A stretch of DNA of 64,000 nt from Mercenaria mercenaria (Eukaryota > Mollusca > Bivalvia > Venerida > Veneridae): positions 73,438,001 through 73,502,000 of the forward strand of contig NC_069371.1 in NCBI RefSeq assembly GCF_021730395.1, given 5' to 3'. Position numbers and translations under genes: made by a program. Every line of letters starts with the position of its first letter. Within the stretch, counting starts at the first letter, position 1. The notes under the pieces were generated by a model. The model was not told the DNA's origin, made no database searches, and was given only the letters and a program-made list of their open reading frames with translations. Positions 12,674 to 24,961 of the stretch are shown in pieces.

Positions 12674-13369
12674 TTTGCTAAATACTGGCAAAACAAGTTT
12701 GAGAATAAATGCACTGCCCGATAGTTGAACATAAATTCTAACTTTACATGAAGATAGAAGATAACGAATGAGGTTCAGGTTAAAAGTATGTCAGTCTTTA
12801 GATGTGAATGATAAAATTATTTGATCAAAATTAATGATTAGTTTCTTAAATTCAAAATAAAATAAGTTTCTTATCTTCTGTTTAACTTGATAGATAGCAA
12901 AATATAGTGTAACTTCAAATGCTTTTATGTTGTCTTTAGGTCATTAAGTTTGTAGTCAATGAGCTATGTGAGCAAATATTACGTTCTTTGCATTGGCAAG
13001 TAAGACACGACACCTTCGACATTACATTGTTAATTTTCCACGCTACAATTTTTCGGGCAAATCCGGGAAATCTACCCAGTTATTTATCTTTTATAAAGCA
13101 ATCATACTTTATCCACCGAACCAATTACAAACCCGAAAAAATGACAAAAAGTGGGTCAAATTATGAAATAAAACGACGAAACACACAATTTTGGATCTTG
13201 GACGTTACGCGGAAAAATTGCCAATTTCCGGATATAAATGTTTTCGTCTAAAAATATCATAGCTGTGGCAAAATATTGTAATTTAGACACTTTCTTAAGC
13301 CGTTATAAAAACAAAGTACATCTGAGTGATTAGTTATTAGCTTATGGACGCTGTGTCCGTCGTGCAACT

Positions 13370-14665
13370 CCTTTTGCTTTTTAAATTACCACATTTGGTT
13401 TGAAAATTCAAAGTAAATAATTATTCTGCAGGAGCAACAGTGGTGTCACCACCTCGGTCAGTTTCAGATCATTTTGGTCAGTCTTTGATCATTTTAGAGT
13501 AAAACTTAAATGCACTGTGACACCTGTGAAATGATTATTGTTTTCAATCAGCCAACCTAATCATTACATTTTGACAGACTTGAAAGATAAAAATATTTTC
13601 TTGTTTAAAAGTGGTTTCTCGATCGTGTTGCGTCCTTGTTGCGTGAGTTCCGGATCACATGGATTGAAAAAAATATGAATTTTCTTCGCATTCCAGCGAT
13701 CTGTAAAAGTTATATTTTGGTATGTTATTTCTCTTATTGAAACAAAATTTCATGCTAAGAACTAAATGACTATCTTCGTCATGTAAGTGTAAACAGTGCT
13801 GTGATCCGGAACCCATATGATCCGGAACTGACCAACCAACTGTACGTAACCTACTTTCGATTTCAAAAACTTAATAAAAAGAAAGTCATTTTTTTCTCAT
13901 CTTAATTCGATTTATTTATTGACTAAAATTAAATATCTGTTGTCTGGACTTAAGTTTTAATTTTCGTATAAACGGGCATTTTTTCTATGTGACCGAAAAC
14001 TATAAAGTGTATGGTTGCGCGAAATAGAGATAGCCACTAAGACAAAAAAGGCATGTTAGCTAAAAGGACAAATAGGACGGAAAGGAATCATGAACGTGCG
14101 CTGCGTTTCCTGCTATTTGTTTCTGTAACATCATTTTAGCTGATCAGTTTCTTCCTTACTCGACAATGTCCGAAAAATCTATCCGAAAATCGATACAAAT
14201 TCGTCAACGTGCTGTTCAGTTTCGCCAACCTAATCAACGGCTTTGGGCTATTTTAGAAGAATGGATCATGACAAGTAATTACCTGTAACAATAAAATCAA
14301 GATGTCTCTTACCTCTGCAATTAGAACTTCCACTCCTCACTCGAGTTTTGTAACCCGCTTTACAAATACTTTTGGCGCGATCACAAAACGTGCTACCGGT
14401 TACAATGCGCATGCTCTCATAATTCCGAAGAAGTCCAAATTTATACGATGTAAGGGAAGCAACTCGTATAGTAGACATGGACTTTGGACACATTTTGTTG
14501 TCGATCTTTATGTCGAAAAAATAAATACCAGTTTAAATTGTAGCTTTCCTCATAAAGATTGTCCATGAAGTCCAAGTGTAAAGGTTTATGTGGTGCAGCC
14601 CTTAAACCAAAAAAAACACATAAACCTGGAATAGACCGCAGTCCATTCCCCACGAACCTGAAATG
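13370..14665. other. Unit-2-specific insertion of about 1.3 kb
   Basis: Units 1 and 2 align to CTGTGTCCGT(C/T)GTG and again from GCGTGC.TTCGTCCGTCCG, but unit 2 has about 1.3 kb in between that unit 1 lacks. It includes repeated GATCCGGAAC motifs (near 13,645, 13,802, 13,821) and one candidate exon on the minus strand. No transposon ends were found. Confidence 0.6.
14313..14493 (-). CDS. Candidate first exon of an unidentified gene
   Basis: An ATG-led open stretch of 60 codons (starting MCPKSMSTIRVASL) ends at a consensus CAGAG/GTAAGAG donor in phase 1. The last third is cysteine- and arginine-rich (STFCDRAKSICKAGYKTRV then SGSSNCRG). There is no signal peptide, no recognised domain and no partner exon. 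It lies in DNA found only in unit 2, so it may have arrived with the insertion. It could be a chance open frame. Confidence 0.25.
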
Positions 14666-14734
14666 TTGGCGCGTGCGTGCATTCGTCCGTCCGTTGTCAA
14701 CATTTTTAAGCGACATCTCTTCCAAAATCACCAA

Positions 14735-15500
14735 ATAGATTTTGAAGAAATCTGGCCTGGATGTTTCTTGGACAGTCCTCTACTAAATCATTTCAAACGG
14801 TTTATCTTGGTTGTACATAGGAGCCGCCAGAGCTAGAAGTAGAAACATCTTATAACGACATTTCTTCTCAAAACTGCTGGTCCTATTTTGACATAATTGC
14901 ATACAAACGGTCCTTATGTTAACATCTACAAAGATTGATCAAATTATTCCGAATTGTCAAAAACATAGCCGGCAGGGGGCGTGGTCATTTTTCTCTACAC
15001 TAATGCATGTATATAGTGGAAACTTCAAAAAATATTCTTGTGTGAATCTGCTGGTCCGCTTTTTATATAATTTTACACAAATGGTTTTGTGTGACCCTCT
15101 ACCAGGATTATTTAGATTATTCCGATTCATTTAAGAACATGACCACCTGAGGGCATTGTTACTTTTCATAGAATGTAATTAGAGGAAACTTTAAAAAAAC
15201 TCTTTGTGTGAAACGATTTTTCCGATTTTAAAATAATCTCACAAAAATCGTTCTTCTGTGACCTTCTTCAAAGATTGTTCGAATTATTCTGATTCGTTAA
15301 AACATAACGGTCAGAGGGCCAGAGGGCGTTGTTACTTTTCTTTATATGGATAAATAAGAAACTTTAACAATGATCTTGTCAGAAATAGCAGGCCCAACTT
15401 TAAAACAATTTTACACAAAGGTCTCTTGGCTGATTTTTAATAAAAACAAACAAAAGACAAGAAAAAAAAAAATAAAAATAAAAAATAAATAAATAAAAAC
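14735..15500. repeat. ~170-bp tandem repeat block, unit 2 copy
   Basis: Four diverged monomers start near 14,877, 15,051, 15,215 and 15,387, recognised by CTGGTCC..TTTTATATAATTTTACACAA. Each repeats the series GTGTGACC.TCTACCAGG, ATTATTC.GATTC and GGCCAGAGGGCG. The block ends in an A-rich stretch (15,447-15,497). Confidence 0.75.
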
Positions 15501-15699
15501 GGCCGCTGGGATGTGTAGTCATTTATAGCCCTATATGTATCTAGTGGAAAAGTCATCTTGTTTGTAAAAATGGAAAAACCTTCTTGTTTGATATTGTCAT
15601 ATCACATCATCCCCATCCCCCACCCCCACCCCCTACCCCAGTACACTCACTACACATTACCTGCACACATTTGTCTAAAGGATATTTTTAAAATAACCA

Positions 15700-17125
15700 C
15701 AAAAAACTCGAAATCCGCACATGTTACGACTATTTTTATGGGTACCGTTTCGGGCTGTTTTGATAGTAATTTGTTCAAAAGAGGTCATGCTTGGGCTCCT
15801 AGGAATGAAGCATAAATCCCGACCTGTGCAGAAATGACGATTTTAAGGGTACCAGTAAGGGCCGTTTCAAAGTAGGTTACTGCTTGGGCTTCTAGGACTG
15901 ACCTAGCATGAATTGTAAGCATAATATCCGGATCCCCAAAATCATCCCAAGACTCAAATTTCGCACAAAATCCTCCCTGTGCATGAATTTCAAATTTTAA
16001 GGGTACCGTTCCGGTACATATTCTTCGAAGTAGGTCAATATTGTGCTTCTATGACAGTCCTAGCATGAATTGCAAGCAAATATAAGGTTCCCTAAAATCA
16101 TCTAAAAACTCGAATTTCGCACAGGTCCATAACAATTTTTCAGGGTATCGTTCCAGGGCCGTTTCGGCAGTTTCTTGTTAGAGTAGGTCACTGCTCGGGC
16201 TTCTAGACTATCCTAGCATGAATTGCAAGCAAAATATCCGGGTCCCCAAAATCATCCTAAACTCGAATTTAGCACAGGATCCCTGCTGTGCAGAAATGAT
16301 CATTTTTAAGGGTACCGTTCAAGTAGTTATTTTTTAAGTGGGTCACTGCTTGGGCTTCTAGTACTGTCCTAGCATGAATTGCAAGCAAATATAAGGTTTC
16401 CCATGAAATCATCCAAAAACCCCAATTTCGCACAGGTTCCGACCTGCGCAGAAATGATGATTTTAAGGGTACCGTTCCATGCTGTTTCGGTAGTTATTTT
16501 TCAAATAAGTCACTGATTATAGGAATGTCCTAGCATGAATTGCAAGCAAAATATTTGGGTGCCTAGAGTCATCTCAAAACTCAAATTTCGCACAGGATCC
16601 GACCTGTGCAGAAATGACAAATTTTAAGGCTACCGTTCCGGTAGTTATTTTTCGAAGCAGGTCACTGCTTGAGCTTCTAGGACTGTCCTAACATGAATTG
16701 CAAGCAAAATATCCGGGTCTGCAAAATCAACCTAGAAGTCGAATTTCGCCCAGATCCCGTCATGTGCAGAAATGACGATTTTAAGTGTACCACTCCGGTA
16801 CACTAATTATTTTTCATAGTAGGTCACTTCTGCGGCTTCTAGGACTGTCCTAGCATGAATTCCAAGCAAAGTATTCGGGCCCGCAAACTCATCCTAAAAC
16901 TCGAATTCCGCAAAGGTTTCGACCTGTGCAGAAATGATGTATTTTAAGGGTACCGTTTCACGTCGTTCAAAGGAGGTCACTGCTTAGGCTTCTGTGACTG
17001 TCCTACCATAAATTGCAAGCAAAGAATTCGATTCTCAAAACTCATTCCAATACGTCCCTACTTTTGCAGAAATGACGATTTTAAGGGTACCGTTTCATGC
17101 CGTTTCGGTAGGTATTTTTCAAAGT
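15700..17125. repeat. ~157-bp satellite, medium array (unit 2, about 9 monomers)
   Basis: The anchor CTAGCATGAATTGCAAGC recurs near 15,904, 16,061, 16,214, 16,370, 16,531, 16,689, 16,851 and 17,004, spacings of 153-162 bp. Monomers are clearly diverged from one another, so the array is old or was built from diverged neighbours. It ends abruptly at the LINE piece. Confidence 0.9.
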
Positions 17126-18240
17126 AGGTCTTCCAAGCAGAACTCGCAAGGATATTGCGTTACGTTTCATGGGAATGTTACCAATTGAAAGTGAAATAGG
17201 CAAAGGGAAATTATTATTTTTTGGAGTGTCTAACCTTGATAACACAAAGCGCGTTAAATTACTATTCATTCAAAAACTGGAAAATATGTCAATAATCCGC
17301 GTCAAGCACTTGGTTTCATGCCAGATTTCTGCCAATTATTCGGTAAATGTAATCTGACCAATATAACTTCACAAACTTTCGATTTGACGCTACGTTTCCA
17401 AAACAGAATATATGGAAAGATATAGTAAAAAATCAAGTAGCCTTAAAGAGAAAGGCAATGTTGTTCTTATATTAATTCCGTCTGCTAGAATTTCTTAAGT
17501 CATTTAAAAAGGTGAAAAAATTTACCAAATCGGCTTAAAAATGAGAAAGTTATGAGCATTTAAGTTTTGATCAAAATTGTAGCCATTTTGTTTCCATAGC
17601 AACAAAAACAAAATGGCGGATTTATTGAATTTCTAGATACATATTTGAATTGTATTTACTTAATTATGCAAATTGATTTCTCTACTTTTTCCATTTATAA
17701 TGAAAGAAATTACCATGTTTTACATATTACACACAAGAAAGATATGAAATTGACCTATTTAAAAAGGTTATTTGCTAAATAAAGAAATCAGCAGTGTGTA
17801 AATGACGTCATAAACACACTAAAATGGCTGGCTCCATGATCAGCCATTTTCTTAAATTTCAAATTTCCATATCTTTTTTCAATAGTGGTCCGATTTTAAA
17901 AATTCTTTCAGCGTTATGAAAGGCTTGAGGATGGCTTTCACATAAAATTAACTTTATTTTCAGGCTTACCTTACCCTTTAAACTGAATCTAGATTTTTGT
18001 ATCTGCGCAGCATGCAATGCTAGCCTTAATGAATTTTATCAGATTCAGAATAAAATAATGATGCCCTGTAGCATATCACTTACCTTACTGTAGGACGGCG
18101 GTACTTCTATACTAAGTATGTTATTTTCTAGAAAATATACAATTATCTGTGTTGAATGCAAATTAGATACTGAATGTATTGTTGAACATTTGCGCATGTT
18201 TTGTTCACAAAAAAGTCATATGAGTAATAGTTTATCGTTT
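17125..18240 (+). mobile_element. LINE C-terminal fragment, interrupted
   Basis: Plus-strand frames read MGMLPIESEIGKGKLLFFGV, then GFMPDFCQLFGKCNLTNIT, then FPKQNIWKDIVKNQVALK, in the order of the tail that follows the reverse transcriptase in molluscan non-LTR elements. The reading is split over shifted frames. About 17,470-17,985 is a separate insert rich in AAAATGGC and CATTTTG. After it the C-terminal part resumes (ICAACNASLNEF near 18,000). Not functional. The clade (CR1/L2/Jockey) is not resolved. Confidence 0.65.
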
Positions 18241-19270
18241 ATGGCTAACGTTACACAAATTATTAGGTAACGTAAATTATAGATGTTTGTGCAAAGAACC
18301 TACGGGACTAGATAATTGAAATGATATCAGGATTCATTTCATTCGAAATGGGCGACTTTTAGCGAGTAAAATGTTTCAAGTCCACCTTAAGGCACTGACA
18401 TACAATGGCGAAAAGACTCTTGATTATAAATTGCACATATAAAATTGACGGAGGTTGTTGCGACTGTTCCGGGAATACTTAAAAGCATCAATACATAAAA
18501 ATATACTAACTGACTTTATAAGTTACACAAATATGTTCTATATATATGTATATCACGATGTGTTAATTACATCCGGAAGTGTCAAATGTTGTAAATCATA
18601 TTTGTATGTAGTACACTGGAGTATAATGTAACTACTATTTACATTATAAAATCCTACTATTGATCTTGTATTTTGATTTTGCAAGATCATATCTAAAAGG
18701 AGTTAATATACGTGTTAAATTTGAATAAATACATTATTCTTAGATTTTCTTTGTTTATCGAATTGTCTTTCTTGTTTACTCTCGTTTCGACCATTATAGA
18801 CCTCTTTTGGGCAAATCAAATGTACGCATTTATTCGGAAACTTATCTCGCATCTTATTTTCATCAGCTATATTTGCTATCACAAAAATGACCATGAATAC
18901 TTATTATTCCTGTTTTGACATTAGATAAATTATGCTGGTACTAGTATATAATATTTGCTCATAGGCTGGTTTTATTATATCCACCAATCTTTGATTTTTG
19001 TTCTTGTTTATAATTGTATTTAAGGTTGATAGGGTTAGGGTTATATCATGCAAAGTTATAAGTTCTTATGTTTATCCAAATTAAAACTCCATTTCATCCA
19101 TTTTTTTTCCTTCAGACAAACCTACCCTCTTTGTTGAATGGCATTTAGAGGCAAAATTCAACCTGACATCTACTATTCTAAAGGGAGAATTGAAAAGTCA
19201 TACATTTCACTTTTTTCAACCAATCCCAAGCCGTGTTTCAATTCCAACCTCTAACCCTTGAAACAGACTA
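18240..19270. other. Unit-2-specific stretch with no gene seen
   Basis: AT-rich DNA between the LINE tail and the point where unit 2 rejoins unit 1 (TTTATCGAA.GGAATCGGT). It holds two TTAGGG units (near 19,030-19,043). I see no splice-bounded open frame. Confidence 0.5.
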
Positions 19271-19941
19271 TTATTACAATACACCTGTGTGTATGACGCA
19301 TTTATCGAATGGAATCGGTTAAAGCCCGGGTATCTGATAAAGAATATGTTGATATCATGGAACTTTTTGGTCAACGTCAATTATCACATTTCATATATGG
19401 AAAATATAACAATATTTTTTTCTACCGCTTTACACCATAAATGACAGAGGCATATCATGGTTTTACAAACAACTTTTGTCCTACTAAATTCACCTCAAGC
19501 TATGTTTCTTTGGAAATAAAAAAAAATCATAAAAGAAGCAATAAATTAAAACATGCACATGTCAGGAGTTTTTCTGCTGGTATTATTGTTATTTTGTGCA
19601 TGTATTTACAAGAACATTTTACTCTTCAATTTTATAAAGGTAATCAAACTCGCATGCATCATTATTCTCCAATTACATTTTACCATGATGGAATATCCCG
19701 CATATCCCCTAGTTCACAAATTTGAACTTTGGTTCACGACAGGATGACCTAAAATTTAACATGATTCTTTAAATGAGTGTTTGAAAACATGTCAGGCACA
19801 ACGCGCATGAAGTACGATTTTTTCCTCCGATATATAAATATGTAGCTATTTGTTTCCACATTAAACAAGAAATCACAGTTATTGTGTAAATCTCGACCAT
19901 TGAGACTATTCCTTTCAAAAACTGAATAATAAATAACATTG

Positions 19942-21809
19942 TCAAATTTGAAAACCGGAAAATGTAGACCAATTGTAGCCATACACATGTTCGCCATTTG
20001 TTTTCAGATGTCTAACCCAAACTTCATCAGCGGCGTTCAGGTATAAGACAACCCCACTCGTTCCCTGCTCGTGAGATTTGCCATTGCAGTACATTTTCAC
20101 CATAGATTCTCCATTTTTAACAATTTCGGTTTCCACATGCTGTCCAGAAAAGCTCATTACAGTTGCAATAAAATAATAGACGCCTTCCTTTGGCACAGTG
20201 AACACCCCTGTGGTTCCTGAATAGGCTTGTCCGACGTTGGTCACGATGTTGTCAAAGATGATTGGCTGGTTGTGTCCAAGCTTTGTAAGATGAGCAGACA
20301 ATCTGGCTGTGAAAGCGGGACGTATGCTATCTGTTTGAGAGACAAAAAATACATCACTTAAATTCTTCTGCCAATACCATTTCCATTAAATTTGGATTTA
20401 TTTTTGATTTTGAAGTGGTTTTTAAACAAAAATTCGACCTAGTGGCCAGGTCTAATATTTCTGCATGTGAAAAATGGCTAGACGTTTTGAAATATGCATT
20501 ATCTAAGATTATCATCAAACAAATGACGATTGAGTAAAGTCGTTCCTCTCCAAATATAGTTAAATATATCAACTGAATTGTATACTTTGTTAAAAAAAAT
20601 GGATATAGATGAAGAATATCATTTTTAGCCAGTGCTTTAGCAACTGGCTATAGCTATAAATCAACTAACAAGTTTCATCCTCGCGTCGTTTGAGTTTTCC
20701 TTCTATTTCTATGTAACCGCATCACACAAATATTCTGGACGTGTAAAATATACTCCCATATTTATTTTTTTTTATAAATTTGATATTGTGTGAGTGTGTG
20801 AGCAACTGAGGACTACTGTTTTATACCACAAAAACAAGCAGCAACGGATTCTAAAATAATTATGAACTTTATATTCACTTTCGTAATATTCGGAATCACT
20901 CTGCTCACTCTGTCTTTTGTATCAGTTTTTCTACATAAACCCACTCTCGCTCATACCTAAAATTCTACTCGTAATGTAACACGCATAAATAAAATCCGGT
21001 GCGCTTTGATTGGTTAACAACATGGATGGACGGCGTTTTGATTGGTTTACAGCATAAAGTGGCCCCATATTCCAGGAAAGTCGAAGTTAAACCTAACCCT
21101 AACCCGAACCCTAACCCTGAAATATCACTCAATAAGCACTGGCTATCAGTCCTTTCAGGGCTTTGATTTATGATTTGCAGTGTTACGGGATTTCAGAAAC
21201 GTATATATCTAAATATTTACATGTCTTAGACCTAATGCACTGAAATATGCAGAACTTCTTTTCAGTAGTGATACCCGGTATTATTTTGCAATCCAGTATC
21301 CTAAGGCGCACTGCTCTTTTTTTGTCTTGCTGTTTGTAATATTTCATATACATTAATATACTAATCTTCTGTTTTAACATTAAATAATGGTAAAACGGTT
21401 TCATTCCAAAATGCTTAAAATATTTAGTAATCCGTCTTTTTAAAATTTAATTTGAAAGAGTTTAAAGGACATATTGCTGCAAATTTAACATTTAAAATTA
21501 TGTCTATCTGTTTATCCGTCTTTTTTTTCATTTATTTGGTATTGTACTCTCAACAGACTTACCGTTCTTCTTTAAAGTTTTTTCGTGCTCTGCTTTAAGA
21601 CGACTGAATTCTTCCACTGTCTTCGTTACACTAGTCTTCGCGTCGTTCATCTCGTTCTTCATACTTTCCACAGCAAATTCCATTCTCACCATTTTCTCTA
21701 ACATTTGCTCCTCATAATGAAACTTCGAGCAAGCACATTGCGGTTCATTTGCACTTGCTTCCAATGATGTAAGAACAGCGATTACTAGTAATATAATTTC
21801 AGTGTTCAT
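19942..21809 (-). CDS. C1q-domain-containing secreted protein B2 (intact)
   Basis: Exon 1 (21,563-21,809) starts at MNTEIILLVIAVLTSLEASA, a clear signal peptide. NEPQCACSKFHYEEQMLEK and a predicted coiled coil (MKNEMNDAKTSVTKTVEEF, about residues 50-80) follow. It ends at a GTAAGT donor in phase 1. Exon 2 (19,942-20,330) starts after AAACAG in phase 1 and encodes the C1q domain through WSTFSGFQI-stop. The total is about 211 residues. Core marks are AFTARLSAHLTKLGHNQ, TGVFTVPKEGVYYFIAT and GVVLYLNAADEVWVR. The CAC pair just after the signal peptide could form inter-chain disulfides. The intron holds a unit-2-only insertion (20,625-21,180). A recognition role is inferred from the family; ligand unknown. 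Confidence 0.88.
20625..21180. other. Unit-2-specific insertion in the B2 intron with telomere-like repeats
   Basis: It is absent from the same intron of B1. Near its ends AGCCAGTGCTTTAGC and, inverted, GATAGCCAGTGCTTATTG are related, as are ATAAATCA/TCATAAATC, suggesting an element with imperfect inverted ends. About 21,086-21,120 holds four CCCTAA-type units. No coding content. Confidence 0.5.
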
Positions 21810-22604
21810 TTTGGTTTTCCGTTCTTTCTCCGAGGCTTCCAATATATGTTTTGATGATAATTCAGCTGTGGGATGGATAAACGTCACGGTATTTATGAAA
21901 ATAATTTCATCTAGGAATTTTTTTCAGGGTCGTTTTATAAACAAAATGATGTTTTGTCTAAAACATACGCGATTCTTGGTACATTTCCAAATGAATTAAG
22001 CATCAGATAATAACACTACGGTGTTTTAAAAGGCTTCCACATCACACTAAGCGAATCAATTACAGCAACAATGAATGTATTTTTGTTTCATCGTAACTTA
22101 CTGTTATATCTTGGATAGAGATAGAACTCGTCCTATTTTTTCTGTTATGTAGCTGTCGGAGCATAAATAAGAAGAGAGTTTGACAGATAACGCTACTGTA
22201 TTATTAACATAGGTTCACTTGAAAATTTCTGAGAACAAATTCAAACACGAAACATGGATTGATTTGTATAGTGGGATTATCCATTTGTCTAAGAACAGTA
22301 AAGAATGTTTGCTATTATTGCGTAATCCTAAGATGTCCCTTCTTACACATAATCATTTCTTATCAATTGCCAATTATGTAAATTTTTCATAAAATCCATT
22401 TTTTCAAGTGCATCAAAGTTATTGGACTTAAATCAACAAGGCTTTTGACAGCTAGTTAATTAGCAAATTTTGTGTGGTCGTAAAAGTTTGGGCTAAAGTT
22501 TTCGATAACTGAATAAAATATAACTTGCACATTTTGTACATAATGGCTGGCTGCTATATGTACATAAGTAGAGTATGAAATTGAAACTCTGCTTACTTTG
22601 TATG

Positions 22605-22860
22605 TAAAGCCCGCCCGCTTAGCTCAATAGGGAGAGCGCAGATATACGGATCGCGGGGTCGTTAGTTCGATCCCCGGGCGGTGCGTATGTTCTCCTTGAC
22701 GATTTGATAAAACACATTGTGTCTGATATCATTCGTCCTCCACTTCTGATTCATGTGGGAGAACAGGTTTGTACTGGTACAGAATCCAGGTTAGGTTAAC
22801 TACCCGCCGTTACATAACTAAATACTGTTGAAAAATGGTGTTAAACCCCAAACGAACAAT
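22605..22860 (+). mobile_element. tRNA-derived SINE with perfect target duplication
   Basis: The head has an A box (TTAGCTCAATAGGGAGAGCG) and B box (GTTCGATCCCC) of Pol III type. The body contains GTATGTTCTCC, TGATTCATGTGGGAG and GTACTGGTACAGAATCCAGG, and the tail GTTAAACCCC.AACGAACAAT. It is flanked by TACTTTGTATG on both sides. Units 1 and 2 have the empty site, so the insertion is younger than the unit duplication. Same family as 31,446-31,740. Confidence 0.92.
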
Positions 22861-23954
22861 ACTTTGTATGGAAAAAGAAGCTGCTACTAAATAACAGAAC
22901 ATTAATAATTAAAAGATGTGTAGTTAAATATAAAAAAAACATGAAAAGATTGAAAAAGAAAACCATGATTACATATCTCCACTTTTTATGTTCTGTTCAA
23001 ACTGCGATTCCAAAAAGGAAATTGAAACTGGTAATGTCATAAAAACGCCATAACTCTAGCTTATCTTGAGAAGATATTTTACACCATTGGAAAAATGTAG
23101 AAAATGTTTTTCGTTTAAGAATCAAACACAAAAATATATCTCTAAGAAGATTAGTTATTGCCCACAATGTTCCTCGCAAACTTTGTATGCATTATCGACC
23201 AATCTATGCGCATCGGTACATATTGCGTACAAAGGGCAAATTGTTTGTTTTTGTTTCATCCTATTGTTCGTTTTTTCTCCATGTTTACATTCAGACTAAT
23301 TGGAACAACACGTGTTGGCATGTTTCTGACTATAACACGACAACAGTTTGGTTTTGTAGGTAGACCCGTCTATATAATAAGATCTTGACAACGTTTGAAA
23401 TAAACGATTGATTGACATCTGTACTTAATCAACAGTACTGATATTGGCATTAGGTAAGTAATTCCGTCAAAAATGTGCAAATCGCTGCTAGAATGTATTC
23501 TGCATGAAATAAGACCGGTTTCATGTTTTTACTCCAATTTGCCTTGCTGGTCGAGACCAAATGTAGTGATTTAATGTTCAAATATGCGTCATTTTAGTGT
23601 AGCAGACCATGACAAGTAGGTGCAGGAAAAAGAGTTGATCTGTAAGTGTCTGTCTATTGTCACGGCAATAGAGCTTCATGGCAATAGAGCCTAATTGTTG
23701 CGTGTATCTATCGTTACAATAGTACCTATTTGTTTTGTTTCTCTATTGTCATGGCAATAGTGCCTATTTGTTGTGTCTATCTGATGTTACGACAATAGCA
23801 CCCATTTGTTACGTAAATCTTTTGTCACGTCAGTAGTACCTTTTGATGTCTGTCTCTATATTCACGGCTATAAGAGTAAATATGATAAACGAAACATAAG
23901 AACATCATTCAACTGTGTTTATTATCTGAAAGATTATTTATGTTCTGTATTCAT

Positions 23955-24961
23955 TTACAGAAAATAACTGTCGGTTATTTGGAAACCTGAGAACGTGGAC
24001 CAGGTATCCCCGTACACCATTGTGCCAACAGAAAGGTAATGACGGACCCAGACTTCGTCTCCAGCACTAAGCTGAAGGACCACACTGTTGGTGCCTTGCT
24101 CGTGCGCGGTATCATATGAATACATCATCACCATTCTAACTCCATTCTTGACTATCTCAGACTAGAGTTCTTTACCGGAATGGCTCATAATACTCGAAAA
24201 GAAATAGTAAGTGGCGTTGGTTGGTGCAGTAAATACGCCAGTGTTTGGAGAGTAGTGCTGTCCAACGTTCGTCAAAAACTATTGCTTGGTTGTTGCCAAG
24301 GTTCGACATGTGTTTGGATAGTTTGGCGGTGAAAGCTACTCTTTGGTTTTCTGTGTATTCATTGATCGAGCAGTACTGAAAAATAAAAGAAATGCATTTC
24401 ACAAGGTTCGAATTTATTTTTTAAATGTTAGACTACTTAGCGTCGAAATTGCAAAGCGTTTTCGTAAATTTATGCAAGACAAAACGAACCTTTGTGAATT
24501 TTATACTTAAATCTCAATCAAATGCTACGATGTGATGGACAAAAGCCGTAAAGTTTGAATGTATGCTTTACTCGGTTTAAAGTCATTTCGTCTTTATTAT
24601 ATTTCTTAATATATGTACTAGTACTAATCTGGAATTCTAAATTAACTGAAAACTTTTGAACATAAAAAAATGACTTGTTTTAACAGAACAATATTCAGTG
24701 ATGAAGCTAAGAAACATTAATTTCACATTCACGCCTTTTGTGTCGTAGAGACATATTTGCAATTTTTAGAGTGTTAACATTATGCTTCCTGTGGTGTTCT
24801 ATTTTCCCTTTGAAATGATGAATTTCGTTCTGTAGTTCTTTGTTGTCATTTTCAGCTAAGATGGCTAATATCTTCTGCGTATCTGGATCGTCTGAGAAGC
24901 TTGGTACAGGAACCACAACTAAACTGACAAGCAAACATGCGATGCCGTAAATTAATTCCAT
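23955..24961 (-). pseudogene. C1q-domain gene A3, disrupted
   Basis: Exon 1 (24,733-24,961) retains the signal peptide (MELIYGIACLLVSLVVVPVP) but has lost 48 bp in frame. That removes 16 residues of the coiled coil (GQRNEILQLKETVLRV), and its donor is the weaker GTGAAT. Exon 2 (23,955-24,375) has an 11-bp deletion near 24,275, a short loss at its 5' end near 24,365 and a TAG where ESE should be read (near 24,164). The C1q domain cannot be made. Sequence is closest to A2. Confidence 0.82.

Larger units (their letters stand above)
9693..22065. repeat. Tandem segmental duplication, unit 2 (carries the intact genes)
   Basis: This is the longest unit (about 12.4 kb). It matches unit 1 through the A gene, the repeat block and the B gene. 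Extra DNA lies at 13,370-14,665, 17,125-19,270 (LINE piece and flanks) and 20,625-21,180, and its satellite is longer. Both of its C1q genes are open with matching splice phases, unlike the other units. The stretch 9,693-10,836 is intergenic and I see no gene in it. Confidence 0.9.

Noticed and set aside
14266-14493. Antimicrobial peptide (defensin- or macin-like)
   Set aside because: The cysteine spacing does not match any such family I know and there is no signal peptide; kept only as a candidate exon.
22605-22680. Functional tRNA gene
   Set aside because: The promoter boxes belong to a SINE with a body, tail and target duplication.
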